Of a stretch of DNA of 64,000 nucleotides, positions 1-8,465 are shown piece after piece. The stretch spans positions 3,038,001 through 3,102,000 of the forward strand of contig NZ_VFPO01000001.1 in NCBI RefSeq assembly GCF_006716765.1, in the 5' to 3' direction. Both the position numbers and the translations under genes were made by a program. The DNA comes from Actinomadura hallensis. GTDB lineage: Bacteria; Actinomycetota; Actinomycetes; Streptosporangiales; Streptosporangiaceae. A model generated the notes under the pieces. It ran no database searches. It worked only from the letters and a program-made list of their open reading frames with translations, and was not told where the DNA came from. Numbering within the stretch: the stretch's first letter is position 1; every line of letters begins with the position of its first letter.

Positions 1-1043
1 TCCCCGACCGCCAGCGCCCGCACGCACGCCGTGGCGGCCTGCGCGCCCGCGTTGCCGCCCGCCCCGATGAGCATCGGGATGAACAGCGCCAGCGCGGCGA
101 CCTGCTCCAGCGTCGCCTCGAACGCCCGGGTCACGCCGACCGTGAGCGTCGCCGCCACCAGCAGGAGGCTCAGCCACACCGCCCGGTAGCGGGCGAGCCG
201 CCACACCGAGGCGGCCATGTAGTGCCCCGCCCAGGGAGCGGTGCCGGCCTGCCGGGCGAAGTCCTCGGTGTCGGCCTCCTCGATCACCTCGGCCGCGTCG
301 TCGAAGGTCAGCAGCCCCACCAGCCGCCCCTCGCTGTCCACGACCGGCAGGTTGAGGTCGTTGGTCTCGCCCATCAGCCGGGCGGCCTCCTCGGCGGGCT
401 CGGTCGCGTACACCGTGGTCGGCTCGGACACCACCAGGTCCGCGACCATCATGTCCGGCGGGTTGAGCACCAGCTCGCGCAGCTCGACGACGCCGGTCAG
501 CCGCCGCCCGGCGTCCACGACCGGCAGCGTGTACACCGTCTCGGCGTCAGCGCCCTTCTCCCGCACGGTCTCGAGCGCCTGCCCGACGGTCAGGTCCTGC
601 GGCAGCGCCACCACCTCGGGCGTCATGTACCGGCCGACCGAGTCCTCCGGGTATCCGAGCAGCGCGGACGTCACCCACCGCTTCTGGGGGCTCAGCCCCG
701 CCAGCACCCGCCGGGCGACCTTCGCGGGCATCTCCCGCAGCATCCTGACCCGGTCGTCGGGGTCCATCCGCTCGACCAGCTCCAGGACGGAGCGGTCCCG
801 CAGCCCCGCCAGGATCTGCTGCTGGCCGACCGGGTCCAGCTCCTCGAACACTGACAGCGCCCGGTCCTTGTCCAGCAGCCGGAACGCGACCCCGGCGCCG
901 GCCCCGCCCATCCGCGCGAGCTCGTCGGCGATCACGTGCGGCGGCCGCTCCTCCAGCCAGGCCTGGGCCTCGTCCAGCCGCTCGTCCTTGATGATCTCCT
1001 GCAGCGACCGGCTCGACTCGGCGACGGACTCGGGCTGCGGCAT
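1..1043 (-). CDS. mgtE: Magnesium transporter MgtE, N-terminal part (runs off the window)
   Basis: Inner-membrane Mg2+ channel/transporter of the MgtE family. The ATG is at 1041-1043 on the complement. The protein starts MPQPESVAESSRSLQEIIKD, followed by an alpha-helical MgtE_N superhelix (about residues 20-130). Two CBS motifs follow (about 140-260; they include the segments YTLPVVDAGRRLTGVVEL and NLPVVDSEGRLVGLLTFDD). The first transmembrane segments come next, with SLLLVAATLTVGVTRAFE and the conserved FIPMLIGAGGNAGAQAAT stretch of the pore domain. The remaining transmembrane helices lie beyond position 1, so the gene is incomplete only because of the window edge. In known MgtE proteins the N and CBS domains bind Mg2+ and gate the channel. 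No partner gene is adjacent. Confidence 0.93.
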   Translation of the reverse strand, partial: MPQPESVAESSRSLQEIIKDERLDEAQAWLEERPPHVIADELARMGGAGAGVAFRLLDKDRALSVFEELDPVGQQQILAGLRDRSVLELVERMDPDDRVRMLREMPAKVARRVLAGLSPQKRWVTSALLGYPEDSVGRYMTPEVVALPQDLTVGQALETVREKGADAETVYTLPVVDAGRRLTGVVELRELVLNPPDMMVADLVVSEPTTVYATEPAEEAARLMGETNDLNLPVVDSEGRLVGLLTFDDAAEVIEEADTEDFARQAGTAPWAGHYMAASVWRLARYRAVWLSLLLVAATLTVGVTRAFEATLEQVAALALFIPMLIGAGGNAGAQAATACVRALAVG

Positions 1044-1374
1044 GACGGTTCCCCAACGCGCTACGGATCCCCAACGGCACTACGGATCCCGGACGGCATG
1101 ACGGGCCGGGACGGATGACGGGCCGGGACAACGGCGACGGCGCCGTCCACGGGCTCCCGGCGCCGCGAACGAGAACACCGGGTCACCCCGCCCTCAACGA
1201 CGGTACCCCGCTCCCTCGGCGCCGCGGACGGCACCACCGGTCGCGGCGCTGCCGCCCCCGCCTTCGGTGCCCTACCTCATCGAACAGGTCGTCCCGAAGA
1301 TCGCCGAGGCGGCGGCCAAGGCCGACTCGTCCTGATCCGTGGACGGGCGGGGGAGCCGGGGGACCCCGCCCGGG
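1044..1374. other. Intergenic stretch with short direct repeats and a possible gene remnant
   Basis: No convincing complete gene. At 1059-1098 the element CTACGGATCCC appears twice with variants, and GACGGGCCGGGAC appears twice near 1100-1131. On the plus strand 1264-1335 reads, in frame and up to a TGA, as a protein-like tail (SVPYLIEQVVPKIAEAAAK followed by ADSS). It has an amphipathic helix and no start or upstream domain. It may be the decayed 3' end of an older gene; I cannot name the family. Confidence 0.35.
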
Positions 1375-2241
1375 TCACGCCTTGGGCAGGGACGGGCGGG
1401 CGGTGAAGAAATCGATGATCAGATCAGTGGCGTAGGGCGGCCATTCGTGGCCGCCCCGCTGCTCCGTGCAGAGGGCGACGACCAGCGGGCCGGGGCCCGT
1501 GGAGACGCAGCCGTCCGGGCCGCCGGGCAGCGGCCGTGACAGCGCGGGCAGCCCGTTCAGCCACCGCCAGTACTCCATGGTGACCTGGACGGGGAAGAAC
1601 GGGAAGTCGACGCCCGCGTCCATGTTCCCGCCGCCGTGGTAGGGGACGGACGGGTCCCACGTCCCGTGGAAGGCCAGGACCGACGTGGGGTGGTCGGGCG
1701 TGCAGCCGATGGCGAGGGCGCCCGACACCACGGCGATCGCGGCGACCCGCGCGGAGCGCTCGCACGCGTAGCGGTACGCCATGCCGCCGCCGTTGGAGAA
1801 GCCGGCCACGAAGACGCGGCGCGGGTCGGCGACGCCCTCGCGGACGAGCGTGCCGACCAGCCTGTCGAGGAACGCGACGTCGTCGACGCCGGCCCAGCGG
1901 GCGAACGAGCAGCACGCGCCGGCGTTCCACGTGCCGAGGAGGCCCGCGGGGTAGGCGACGGCGTAGCCGGCCTCGTCGGCGGCCCGGTCGAGGCCGCTCT
2001 GCCGCCGGACGTACTCCGGGTCGTTCAGGCCGCCGTGGAGCGCCACGATCAGGGGGCGCGGCCCGCGGGCCCTGCGCTTCGGCGGGACGCGCAGGAGGTA
2101 GGGGCGCTTCCAGCCGTCCATGTCGATGGTGTGCTCGGACGTTACCGAGGCGTCGTCGTGCGCCCCGGCGGGCAGGGGGTGGGCGATGAGCGCCGCGAGG
2201 AGGATCGCGACGACCGTCGCCGCCCGCGCGGCGATCTTCAT
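1375..2241 (-). CDS. Secreted PHB-depolymerase/LpqC-type alpha/beta-hydrolase
   Basis: Predicted exported esterase of the polyhydroxybutyrate depolymerase/feruloyl esterase (LpqC-like) family. Residues 1-27 form a signal peptide (MKIAARAATVVAILLAALIA, then HPLPAGAHD). The oxyanion loop is ALHGG near residue 70 and the nucleophile elbow is AGFSNGG (Ser near residue 150). The acidic residue is probably in FHGTWDPSVPYHGGG, and the catalytic His is in GGHEWP close to the C terminus. Length (288 aa) is normal. Paired cysteines around NAGACCSF and CTPDH suggest disulfides outside the cell. It stands alone, convergent with nothing. Family is certain; substrate (polyester, feruloyl ester or other) cannot be read from the sequence. 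Confidence 0.85.
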   Translation of the reverse strand: MKIAARAATVVAILLAALIAHPLPAGAHDDASVTSEHTIDMDGWKRPYLLRVPPKRRARGPRPLIVALHGGLNDPEYVRRQSGLDRAADEAGYAVAYPAGLLGTWNAGACCSFARWAGVDDVAFLDRLVGTLVREGVADPRRVFVAGFSNGGGMAYRYACERSARVAAIAVVSGALAIGCTPDHPTSVLAFHGTWDPSVPYHGGGNMDAGVDFPFFPVQVTMEYWRWLNGLPALSRPLPGGPDGCVSTGPGPLVVALCTEQRGGHEWPPYATDLIIDFFTARPSLPKA

Positions 2242-2807
2242 GGCGTCATGAAACGCGCGTCGCGCCCGCGCGGCTAGTCAGCCGCCGCACAAGAAGGCCG
2301 CGGTTTTTGCGCCCGCCGGCCTAGCCGGTGGACGTTCCGGGCTCCCGCGCCCGTTCTGGCCGCGCGCCGGTTCGAGGTCCGGTGTCCGCGCGCCCGGCGT
2401 CAGCCGCTGGAAGAATGGCACGGTGCACCGGCGCGCGGCCCATGGGCCCGCATGGACCAGGCGGCGGACCGGGCGGCGGACCGGCCACTGGCGCCGGCCT
2501 GCCGGTGCGGTGACGTTTCACGGCGTGCGGGCGCTGTGCATGGTGAGCCGGGACCGCGGCGGTGCCGGCGGGCCGTGCACAGGAGGGGGGCCCGCGCGTC
2601 AGCCGCACGCGCCGGCGACCCGCCGGCGGGCCGGGCGGCTCCGCGGCGCCGGGGCGGACGCCGCGGAGCCGCTCCGCCCGCCGGCGGGGGATGTTCCGCG
2701 GCGCCCGCCCCCGGGACCGTTGCATACCAACCGGTCGGTATGTTCTCATCGTGCCGTCACGGCAGTGCCGTCACGGTCTTTCACGGTCTTTCACGGAGGT
2801 CGCCCGG
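2242..2807. other. Long non-coding interval ahead of the MaoC gene
   Basis: 566 bp with no supported gene; the open frames here are unbroken only because of the GC content and resemble no family I know. It holds a small hairpin (2269-2284, GCGGCT/AGCCGC), GC-rich direct repeats (GGCGGCGGACCGG near 2460), a TetR-type palindrome at 2724-2741, and the 11-bp unit TCACGGTCTTT repeated just before the MaoC ribosome binding site. Confidence 0.5.
2724..2741. promoter_or_regulatory. TetR-type operator palindrome
   Basis: ATACCAACCGGTCGGTAT is an 18-bp inverted repeat centred on ACCGGT with one mismatched pair. Palindromes of this look are typical operators of TetR regulators of acyl-CoA metabolism. 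It lies 67 bp upstream of the MaoC start; the TetR gene at 3331-3933 is the obvious candidate ligand. Binding is inferred. Confidence 0.6.
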
Positions 2808-3260
2808 ATGCGGACGTTCAGCGGAGTCGATGAGTTCGAGAAGGCCGTCGGCGGCCACCTCGGCCACAGCGGGTGGCACACGATCACGCAGGAGCAGGTG
2901 GACGGGTTCGCCGACGCGACCGGCGACCACCAGTGGATCCACGTCGATCCGGAGCGGGCGGCCGAGGGGCCGTTCGGCGGGACGATCGCGCACGGGTACC
3001 TCACGCTGTCGCTGCTGCCGATGCTCTCCAAGGAGATCTACCGGGTCGAGGGCCTCACCATGGGGGTGAACTACGGCGCGAACAAGGTCCGCTTCCCGGC
3101 GCCGGTTCCGGTCGGCTCGCGGATCCGCGCGGGCGCCGAGCTGCTGTCGCTGGAGCGGGGGCCCTCCGGGGCGCGGGCGACGCTGCGGGTGACGATCGAG
3201 CGCGAGGGCGGCGACAAGCCCGTCTGCGTGGCCGAGATCCTCTCCCTCCTGGTCGACTGA
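2808..3260 (+). CDS. MaoC-family (R)-specific enoyl-CoA hydratase
   Basis: Single hot-dog-fold MaoC dehydratase/hydratase (150 aa), expected to hydrate trans-2-enoyl-CoA to (R)-3-hydroxyacyl-CoA in the cytoplasm. The hydratase-2 motif is complete: ATGDHQWIHVDPERA (catalytic Asp and His) followed by GPFGGTIAHGYLTLSL. The ATG at 2808 is chosen because ACGGAGGT lies 7 nt before it; upstream frame has no ribosome binding site or family homology. The gene is preceded by a TetR-type palindrome and converges on a TetR gene, which points to fatty-acyl-CoA-responsive control. The exact acyl chain preference cannot be read. Confidence 0.88.
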   Translation: MRTFSGVDEFEKAVGGHLGHSGWHTITQEQVDGFADATGDHQWIHVDPERAAEGPFGGTIAHGYLTLSLLPMLSKEIYRVEGLTMGVNYGANKVRFPAPVPVGSRIRAGAELLSLERGPSGARATLRVTIEREGGDKPVCVAEILSLLVD

Positions 3261-3330
3261 CGGGAGCGGGCTCGCGGGAGCCGACAGGCGCGGGCCCGGC
3301 CGCGGAGGCGGCGGCTCGCGGGCGGGCGCG

Positions 3331-3933
3331 TCAGTTCCTGAGGCCGTTCAGGAACAGGTCGGCGTAGTGCTCGCTGATCGCCTCCGCCTCCAGGCGGCCG
3401 CCGGGACGGTACCAGGTGCCGATCTGGTGGACGGCGCCGAAGAAGAAGTGGACGGCCAGGTCGGCGGGGACGTCGGCGCGGAACGCGCCCTCCCGCTGGC
3501 CCTCCTCGACCAGCCCGCGGAAGCGCTCGTGGTAGGCGCGGCGCTCGGCCCGGACGGCCTCGCGGCGGTCGCGGGACAGCAGGTGCAGCGAGCGGAAGAA
3601 GACGACGAAGGCGTCCAGGTGCCGGAACGAGGTGTCGAGGACGTCGACGGCGGCGGCGCGGAGGCGCTCCTCGGCGGTGCCGGGCCCGTCCGCGATCCGC
3701 TCCAGGTGCGAGGTCTGCAGGCCCAGCAGCCGGTGGTAGATCTCGTAGAGGAGGTCGTCCTTCGAGCCGAAGTAGTGGTACATCGCGCCCTTGGTGACCC
3801 CGGCGGCCTCCACGATCTCCTGGACCGACGTGTTGCCGAAGCCCTTCTCGGCGAACATGCGCGTCGCGACGGCCAGCAGCCGGTCGGGGAGCGGCGGGTC
3901 GCCGGGCGCGCGGCGCTCGGCCGCCTGCGTCAT
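3331..3933 (-). CDS. TetR/AcrR-family regulator (acyl-CoA type)
   Basis: 200-aa TetR repressor. The N-terminal HTH spans about residues 18-64, with MFAEKGFGNTSVQEIVEAAG and then VTKGAMYHYFGSKDDLLYEI, the canonical TetR recognition helix. The C-terminal ligand domain ends in EHYADLFLNGL, like KstR/FadR-type regulators. Start ATG at 3931-3933 has a strong GGAGGTGGAGCG site. Just upstream the 11-mer TCCGTGACGGG is repeated at 14-bp spacing (3947-3985), which might be its own operator. It is convergent with the MaoC gene, whose promoter carries the palindrome at 2724-2741. Regulation of acyl-CoA catabolism is inferred. Confidence 0.9.
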   Translation of the reverse strand: MTQAAERRAPGDPPLPDRLLAVATRMFAEKGFGNTSVQEIVEAAGVTKGAMYHYFGSKDDLLYEIYHRLLGLQTSHLERIADGPGTAEERLRAAAVDVLDTSFRHLDAFVVFFRSLHLLSRDRREAVRAERRAYHERFRGLVEEGQREGAFRADVPADLAVHFFFGAVHQIGTWYRPGGRLEAEAISEHYADLFLNGLRN

Positions 3934-4094
3934 CGCTCCACCTCCGTCCGTGACGGGACCTCCGTGACGGGCCGTCCGTGATCGGCCGGAGTGTCGCTCC
4001 GCCCCGGCACGGCGGGCACAGCCTACCGGGCCGGGGCCACGGGCCGCCGACGCGCAGGCTCTCCCTGACCCTCCCGGGCGCGCCCTGCGCGCGG

Positions 4095-4856
4095 TCAGGC
4101 GCGGACGATCTCCGGGCCGACGGCGGCGAGGTCGGCGGCGAGGTCGGTGTCCAGGCCGGTGTCGGTGATCAGGACGTCGATGTCGGACAGGTCGGCGAAC
4201 CGCACCAGGTGGTCGTTGCCGATCTTGGTGCGGTCGGCGAGCAGCACCCGCCGCCGCGACGAGGCGATCATCGCCCGTTTCACCGCGGCCTCGGCCTGGT
4301 CGGACGTGGTCAGCCCGCGCTCGACCGAGCAGCCGTTGGTCGCCATGAACGCCACGTCCACCCACAGGTCGGCCAGGGGCCGCAGGACCCAGTCGTCCAC
4401 GGTCGCCAGGGTCCGGCCGCGCACCCGCCCGCCCAGTATGATCACGGTCAGGTTCGGGCGCGCGGCCAGCACCGAGGCGTGCGGCGGCGAGTTCACGATC
4501 ACCGTCAGCTCGCGGTCGGTCGGCAGCATCTGGACGAACCGCGCGGTGGTCGTCCCCGCGTCGACGATGATGGAGCCCTCGGCGGGCAGCTCCTCCAGCG
4601 CGGCCTTGGCGATGCGCTGCTTCTCCTCGGTCATCACGGCGTCGCGCGCCGCGAGCTCGGGCTCGAACCCGAGCCGCTCGACCGGCATCGCGCCCCCGTG
4701 CACGCGCCGGACCGTCCCGGCTCGCTCCAGGACGGTCAGGTCGCGGCGGATCGTCTCGGTGGTGACGGAGAACTCCTCGGCCAGCGCGACCACGTCCACC
4801 CGCCCTTTGGACCGCGCCAGCGCGAGGATCGCCTGCTGTCGTTCTTCCGCGTACAT
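4095..4856 (-). CDS. DeoR/GlpR-family sugar-regulon repressor
   Basis: 253-aa DeoR-family regulator. It has an N-terminal winged HTH (MYAEERQQAILALARSKGRV, then a TTETIRRDLTVLERAG recognition region) and a DeoRC sugar-phosphate sensor domain with IIVDAGTTTARF and ATNGCS motifs. Last gene of the PTS operon, 29 bp after ptsI. Family members sense phosphorylated hexoses such as fructose-1-P and repress PTS genes. The likely site is the AT-rich element at 11026-11064 before the first operon gene. The start ATG at 4854-4856 is the family start; the open frame continues upstream only into ptsI. Confidence 0.9.
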   Translation of the reverse strand: MYAEERQQAILALARSKGRVDVVALAEEFSVTTETIRRDLTVLERAGTVRRVHGGAMPVERLGFEPELAARDAVMTEEKQRIAKAALEELPAEGSIIVDAGTTTARFVQMLPTDRELTVIVNSPPHASVLAARPNLTVIILGGRVRGRTLATVDDWVLRPLADLWVDVAFMATNGCSVERGLTTSDQAEAAVKRAMIASSRRRVLLADRTKIGNDHLVRFADLSDIDVLITDTGLDTDLAADLAAVGPEIVRA

Positions 4857-4885
4857 GACCGTTCTCCCACCGTCCCGCGTCGCTC

Positions 4886-6613
4886 CTAGGCGCCTCCATT
4901 CTGCTGTGTCCGGGCCAGTTCGCGCGCCTCCGCGGGGTCGTCGGCGGCCAGGACCCGCTCCGCCAGGTCCGCGCACTCGGCGAACGTGCGCCGCAGCAGC
5001 GCGGCGCGCACGGCGGGCAGCGCGCGCGGCGCCATCGACAGCCGGGTGACGCCGAGCCCGGCCAGCACCGGGGCGAGGAGCGGATCGGCCGCCGCCTCGC
5101 CGCAGACCCCGACGGACTTGCCGGCGGCGGCGCCCGCCTCCGCGCAGCGGGCGACCAGGTCGAGGACGGCGGGCTGCCACGGGTCGAGCAGGTCCGGCAC
5201 GTCGCTGCTCTGCCGGTCGGCGGCCAGGGCGTACTGGCTCAGGTCGTTCGTCCCGATGCTGAGGAACTCCGCCTCGCGCAGGATCCGCGCGGCGCGCAGC
5301 GCGGCGGCCGGAACCTCGATCATGACTCCGGCGGCGGGCAGCCCGCACTCGCGGGCGAGCGCGACGAACTCGTCCGCCTCGGCCGGGGTGGACACCATCG
5401 GCGCCATGACGGCGACCCGAGCGCGGGTCCCGGCGGCGGCGCGGGCGACGGCCTCCAGCTGGGTCCGCAGGACGCCGGGGCGGCGGCGGGCGACGCGCAG
5501 GCCGCGGACGCCGAGCGCCGGGTTCGGCTCGCCGGGCAGCCGCAGGAACGGCAGCGGCTTGTCGGCGCCCGCGTCCAGCGTGCGGACGACGACCGTCCGG
5601 TCGCCGGCCGCCTCGAAGACCTTCGCGTACGCGGCGGCCTGCTCGTCCGGGCCGGGCTGCTCGTGCCGGCCGAGGAACAGGAACTCGGTGCGGAACAGGC
5701 CGACGCCGGCGACGCCGGTGAGGTCGACGCCGTCGAGATCGGCGGCGGAGCCGACGTTGACCATCAGGTCGACCGGGCGCCCGTCGGCGGTGCGGCCGGG
5801 CCCGGCGGGCACGGGCGCCTCCCGGGCCGCGGCCGCCTCCCGCGCGTTGACCCGCGCGGCCTCCCGCTCGGTGACGCCCGTGCGGACCTCGCCGGCCGTC
5901 CCGTCCACCGCGACCGGCTCGCCGGGGACGGCCGCGGCGAGGATCCCGGCGCAGCCCACGACGGCCGGCAGGCCGAGCGAGCGCGCCAGGATCGCGGTGT
6001 GCCCGGTGGGCCCGCCGCGCTCGGTCACCAGCGCGAGGACGGTCCCGGTGTCGAGCGCGGCGGTGTCGGCCGGCGACAGGTCGTCGGCGACCAGGACGAA
6101 CGGATGCCCGGGGGACGGGACGCCCGGCATCGGGCGGCCGAGCACCGCGGCGACGGCCCGGCCCGACAGGTCCGCGAGGTCCGCGGCGCGCTCGGCGAAG
6201 TGCCCGCCCGCCGCCGCCAGCGCCTGCGCCTGCTCGGCGAACGCGCCGTGCAGGGCGTGGGCGGCGTCCGCGCCCCGCAGGACGCGGTCCCGGACGCCGG
6301 CGGCCAGCATCGGGTCGGAGGCCATCACCGACTGCGCCGCGAGGATCTCGCGGGCCTCCGGCGTCGGCGCGGCCGCCGCCCGCCGGTCCAGCTCGGCCTC
6401 GACGGCCGCCAGGGCGCGCACCGCCCGCGCGATCTCCGCCTCCGGGTCGGCGACGGCCCGGGGCGGCGGAAGCTCGGGCGGCGGGCCCATCACCTCCGCC
6501 GGGCCCGCCGCGGCGCCCGGGCCGACGCCGAGGCCGCGCAGCACCGTCCCGGACCGCGCCGCCGGGGCGTCCGACACCGCCGGAAGGTCAGACGCCGCCG
6601 GAAGGTCAGACAT
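4886..6613 (-). CDS. ptsI: PTS enzyme I (phosphoenolpyruvate-protein phosphotransferase)
   Basis: Enzyme I transfers phosphate from PEP to HPr. 575 aa, normal length. The swivel domain has GGPTGHTAILARSLGLPAVVG, with the phosphorylated His; the usual TSH triplet reads TGH. The PEP-binding TIM barrel has GLFRTEFLF, VRTLDAGADKPLPFL and SIGTNDLSQY; the catalytic Cys sits in GVCGEAAADP near the C terminus. The N terminus carries three near copies of SDLPAA, encoded by an 18-bp tandem repeat, and is probably a disordered tail. The ATG overlaps the ptsH stop (ATGTCTGA), so the two are translationally coupled. Confidence 0.95.
   Translation of the reverse strand: MSDLPAASDLPAVSDAPAARSGTVLRGLGVGPGAAAGPAEVMGPPPELPPPRAVADPEAEIARAVRALAAVEAELDRRAAAAPTPEAREILAAQSVMASDPMLAAGVRDRVLRGADAAHALHGAFAEQAQALAAAGGHFAERAADLADLSGRAVAAVLGRPMPGVPSPGHPFVLVADDLSPADTAALDTGTVLALVTERGGPTGHTAILARSLGLPAVVGCAGILAAAVPGEPVAVDGTAGEVRTGVTEREAARVNAREAAAAREAPVPAGPGRTADGRPVDLMVNVGSAADLDGVDLTGVAGVGLFRTEFLFLGRHEQPGPDEQAAAYAKVFEAAGDRTVVVRTLDAGADKPLPFLRLPGEPNPALGVRGLRVARRRPGVLRTQLEAVARAAAGTRARVAVMAPMVSTPAEADEFVALARECGLPAAGVMIEVPAAALRAARILREAEFLSIGTNDLSQYALAADRQSSDVPDLLDPWQPAVLDLVARCAEAGAAAGKSVGVCGEAAADPLLAPVLAGLGVTRLSMAPRALPAVRAALLRRTFAECADLAERVLAADDPAEARELARTQQNGGA
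6558..6611. repeat. 18-bp tandem repeat at the ptsI N terminus
   Basis: Three units (6558-6575, 6576-6593, 6594-6611) of the form GCCGCCGGAAGGTCAGAC. The last two differ at one base; the first is more diverged. Each encodes SDxPAA in ptsI, so copy changes would stay in frame. Confidence 0.75.
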
Positions 6614-6890
6614 GGTCGGGCTCCTCGGCGTCGAGGTCGCCGGCGAGCAGCTCGGCCAGCTCGTCCAGCGCGGCGTCCGCGCCCTCGCCGTCGGCGGAGA
6701 GGACCACCTCGGTCCCCTGGGCGGCGCCGAGGGACAGCACGCCGAGGATGCTGCTCGCCGGGACCGGCGCGCGGTCCCCGGCACGGATGGACACCGGGAC
6801 GGGCTGCTGCGCCGCCCGCTGCACGAAGATCTTCGCAGGGCGGGCGTGCAGTCCCTGCGCCGAGCCGATGATGACGGTGCGTTCGGGCAC
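6606..6890 (-). CDS. ptsH: PTS phosphocarrier protein HPr
   Basis: 94-aa HPr. The phosphorylated histidine is in GSAQGLHARPA (about His15) and the Ser46 region reads SSILGVLSLGA. GTG start at 6888-6890 with GGAGGCAGCC in front. It carries phosphate from enzyme I to the EIIA encoded upstream in the same operon. An HPr gene embedded in a substrate-specific PTS operon suggests either the only HPr of the cell, as in many actinomycetes, or a dedicated one; the window cannot decide. Confidence 0.95.
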   Translation of the reverse strand: MPERTVIIGSAQGLHARPAKIFVQRAAQQPVPVSIRAGDRAPVPASSILGVLSLGAAQGTEVVLSADGEGADAALDELAELLAGDLDAEEPDHV

Positions 6891-6924
6891 GGCTGCCTCC
6901 TTCGGATGGGGGCTCGCGTTCGGG

Positions 6925-7965
6925 TCAGGGTTCGATCGTCACCTTGATCGCGACGCCCCGGGTGACGAGGTCGAGGGCGTCGTGCACGGCGTCCAGGGGG
7001 AGGCGGTGGGTGATGAGGTCGTCCACCGGCACCTGCCCGGAGCCGATGAGCTCCAGCGCGCGGGCGTTGTGGGCGGGGCTGGACCCGTTGGCGCCGACCA
7101 GGGACAGCTCCTTGTAGTGGACGCGGTTGGCGTCGACGGAGATGACCGGGTCGTCCTTGGGCAGCCCGCCGAACAGGCTGACCCGGCCCCCGGGCGCGAC
7201 GAGGCGCTGCGCCTGCTCCTGCGCCGCGCCCGACGCGGCCGCGGTGATCGCGACGTCCGCGCCGCGGCCGCCGGTGAGCTTGCGGACCTCCTCCACCACG
7301 TCGGTCGTCCCGCCGTCGATCGCCGCCTCGGGCTTGACGAGCGCCGCGGCCCGGGCCAGCCGCTCGGCGTTGACCTCGACGAGGAAGACGCGGGCCGCGC
7401 CGCGCGCGCGGGCGACCCGCACGTGCAGGCAGCCGACGGGCCCGGAGCCGAACACCACGACGTCGTCGCCCTCCCCGACGCCCGCCAGCTCCTGCCCGTT
7501 GAGGACGCACGCGAGCGGCTCGGCCACCGACGCCTCGGCGAACGAGACGCCGTCGGGGATGCGGTTCACCCCGTCCACCGCCAGCACCTTCGCCGGGACG
7601 ATCATGTACTCGGCGAACCCGCCGTCGTAGTGGTACCCCATCGACTCCTGCGCGTCGCAGACGGTCATCCGCCCGCGCCGGCACTCCGGGCACGCCCCGT
7701 CGGGGATGGCGGCGATGACCTGGACGCGGTCGCCCGCCGCCCAGCCGGTGACGCCCTCGCCGGTCTCGGCGACCTCGCCGGCGATCTCGTGGCCCATCAC
7801 CCGCGGCGGGGCGATGTGGTGGTGCCCGAACCGGGAGATCTTGACGTCGGTGCCGCACGTCGAGCAGTTGCGCACGCGGATCTTCAGCTCGCCGGGGCCG
7901 GGCTCCGGTTCGGGCGCGTCCTCCAGCCGGATGTCGCCGGGTGCGTAGAAACGGGCGACCTTCAT
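6925..7965 (-). CDS. Zinc-dependent medium-chain polyol (phosphate) dehydrogenase
   Basis: 346-aa MDR-family dehydrogenase of the sorbitol/galactitol-1-phosphate dehydrogenase type. The catalytic zinc region has NCSTCGTDVK and VMGHEIAGEV; the NAD(P) fold has VVVFGSGPVGCLHV. The structural zinc loop is incomplete: PDGACPECRRGRMTVC has three cysteines, with Asp where the first would be. The ATG overlaps the EIIA stop by 4 bp (ATGA). Placed between EIIA and HPr, it most likely oxidises the polyol phosphate made by the PTS, here mannitol-1-phosphate to fructose-6-phosphate, taking the place of MtlD. That assignment is inference from context; free polyol oxidation is the alternative. Confidence 0.8.
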   Translation of the reverse strand: MKVARFYAPGDIRLEDAPEPEPGPGELKIRVRNCSTCGTDVKISRFGHHHIAPPRVMGHEIAGEVAETGEGVTGWAAGDRVQVIAAIPDGACPECRRGRMTVCDAQESMGYHYDGGFAEYMIVPAKVLAVDGVNRIPDGVSFAEASVAEPLACVLNGQELAGVGEGDDVVVFGSGPVGCLHVRVARARGAARVFLVEVNAERLARAAALVKPEAAIDGGTTDVVEEVRKLTGGRGADVAITAAASGAAQEQAQRLVAPGGRVSLFGGLPKDDPVISVDANRVHYKELSLVGANGSSPAHNARALELIGSGQVPVDDLITHRLPLDAVHDALDLVTRGVAIKVTIEP

Positions 7966-8465
7966 ACGGTGTGTTCCTGTCCTGTCTGCGGTGAATCTGT
8001 GGTCTGCTCCTCCTCGCCCCGCGGGGCGAGGAGGGCGATGATGCGGTCCGGGTCGTCGGCCTCGCGCAGCTCCCGCGCCTTGTCCGGGTCCATGAGGACC
8101 TGGGCCAGCTCGGCGAGGATCTCCATGTGGCCGTCGCCGCGCGCCGCGATCGCGATGCACACGGTGACGGGGTTGCCGTTCCAGTCCGTCCCCTCGGGGA
8201 ACCGGACGAAGGCGAGCGCGTCCCGGTGGATGAGGTCGCGGCCCTCGTTGGTGCCGTGCGGGATGGCGACGCCCTCCCCGAGGTAGGTGGAGATCGACCG
8301 CTCCCGCTCGAGCATCGCGTCGACGTAGGCGGGGTCCACCGCGCCGGCGTCCACCAGGACCCGCCCGCACGCGCGGACCGCGTCGTCGCGGTCCGCCGCG
8401 CGGGCGTCCAGCACGATCGCCTCCCGGGCGAGCAGGCCGCCCGCCCGGTCAGGCACCGATCTCAC
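7962..8465 (-). CDS. PTS mannitol/fructose-type EIIA
   Basis: EIIA of the mannitol-fructose class (PTS_EIIA_2), about 167 aa. The phosphorylated His is in STYLGEGVAIPHGT. GTG at 8463-8465 is chosen because AAGGA lies 5 nt upstream; an in-frame GTG at 8454-8456 overlapping the EIIB stop is possible. It receives phosphate from HPr and passes it to EIIB. It is a separate protein here, whereas enterobacterial MtlA fuses C, B and A domains. Confidence 0.92.
   Translation of the reverse strand: MRSVPDRAGGLLAREAIVLDARAADRDDAVRACGRVLVDAGAVDPAYVDAMLERERSISTYLGEGVAIPHGTNEGRDLIHRDALAFVRFPEGTDWNGNPVTVCIAIAARGDGHMEILAELAQVLMDPDKARELREADDPDRIIALLAPRGEEEQTTDSPQTGQEHTV

Noticed and set aside
5000..6947. Long plus-strand open frame over ptsI
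   Set aside because: Antisense shadow; enzyme I motifs are all on the minus strand.
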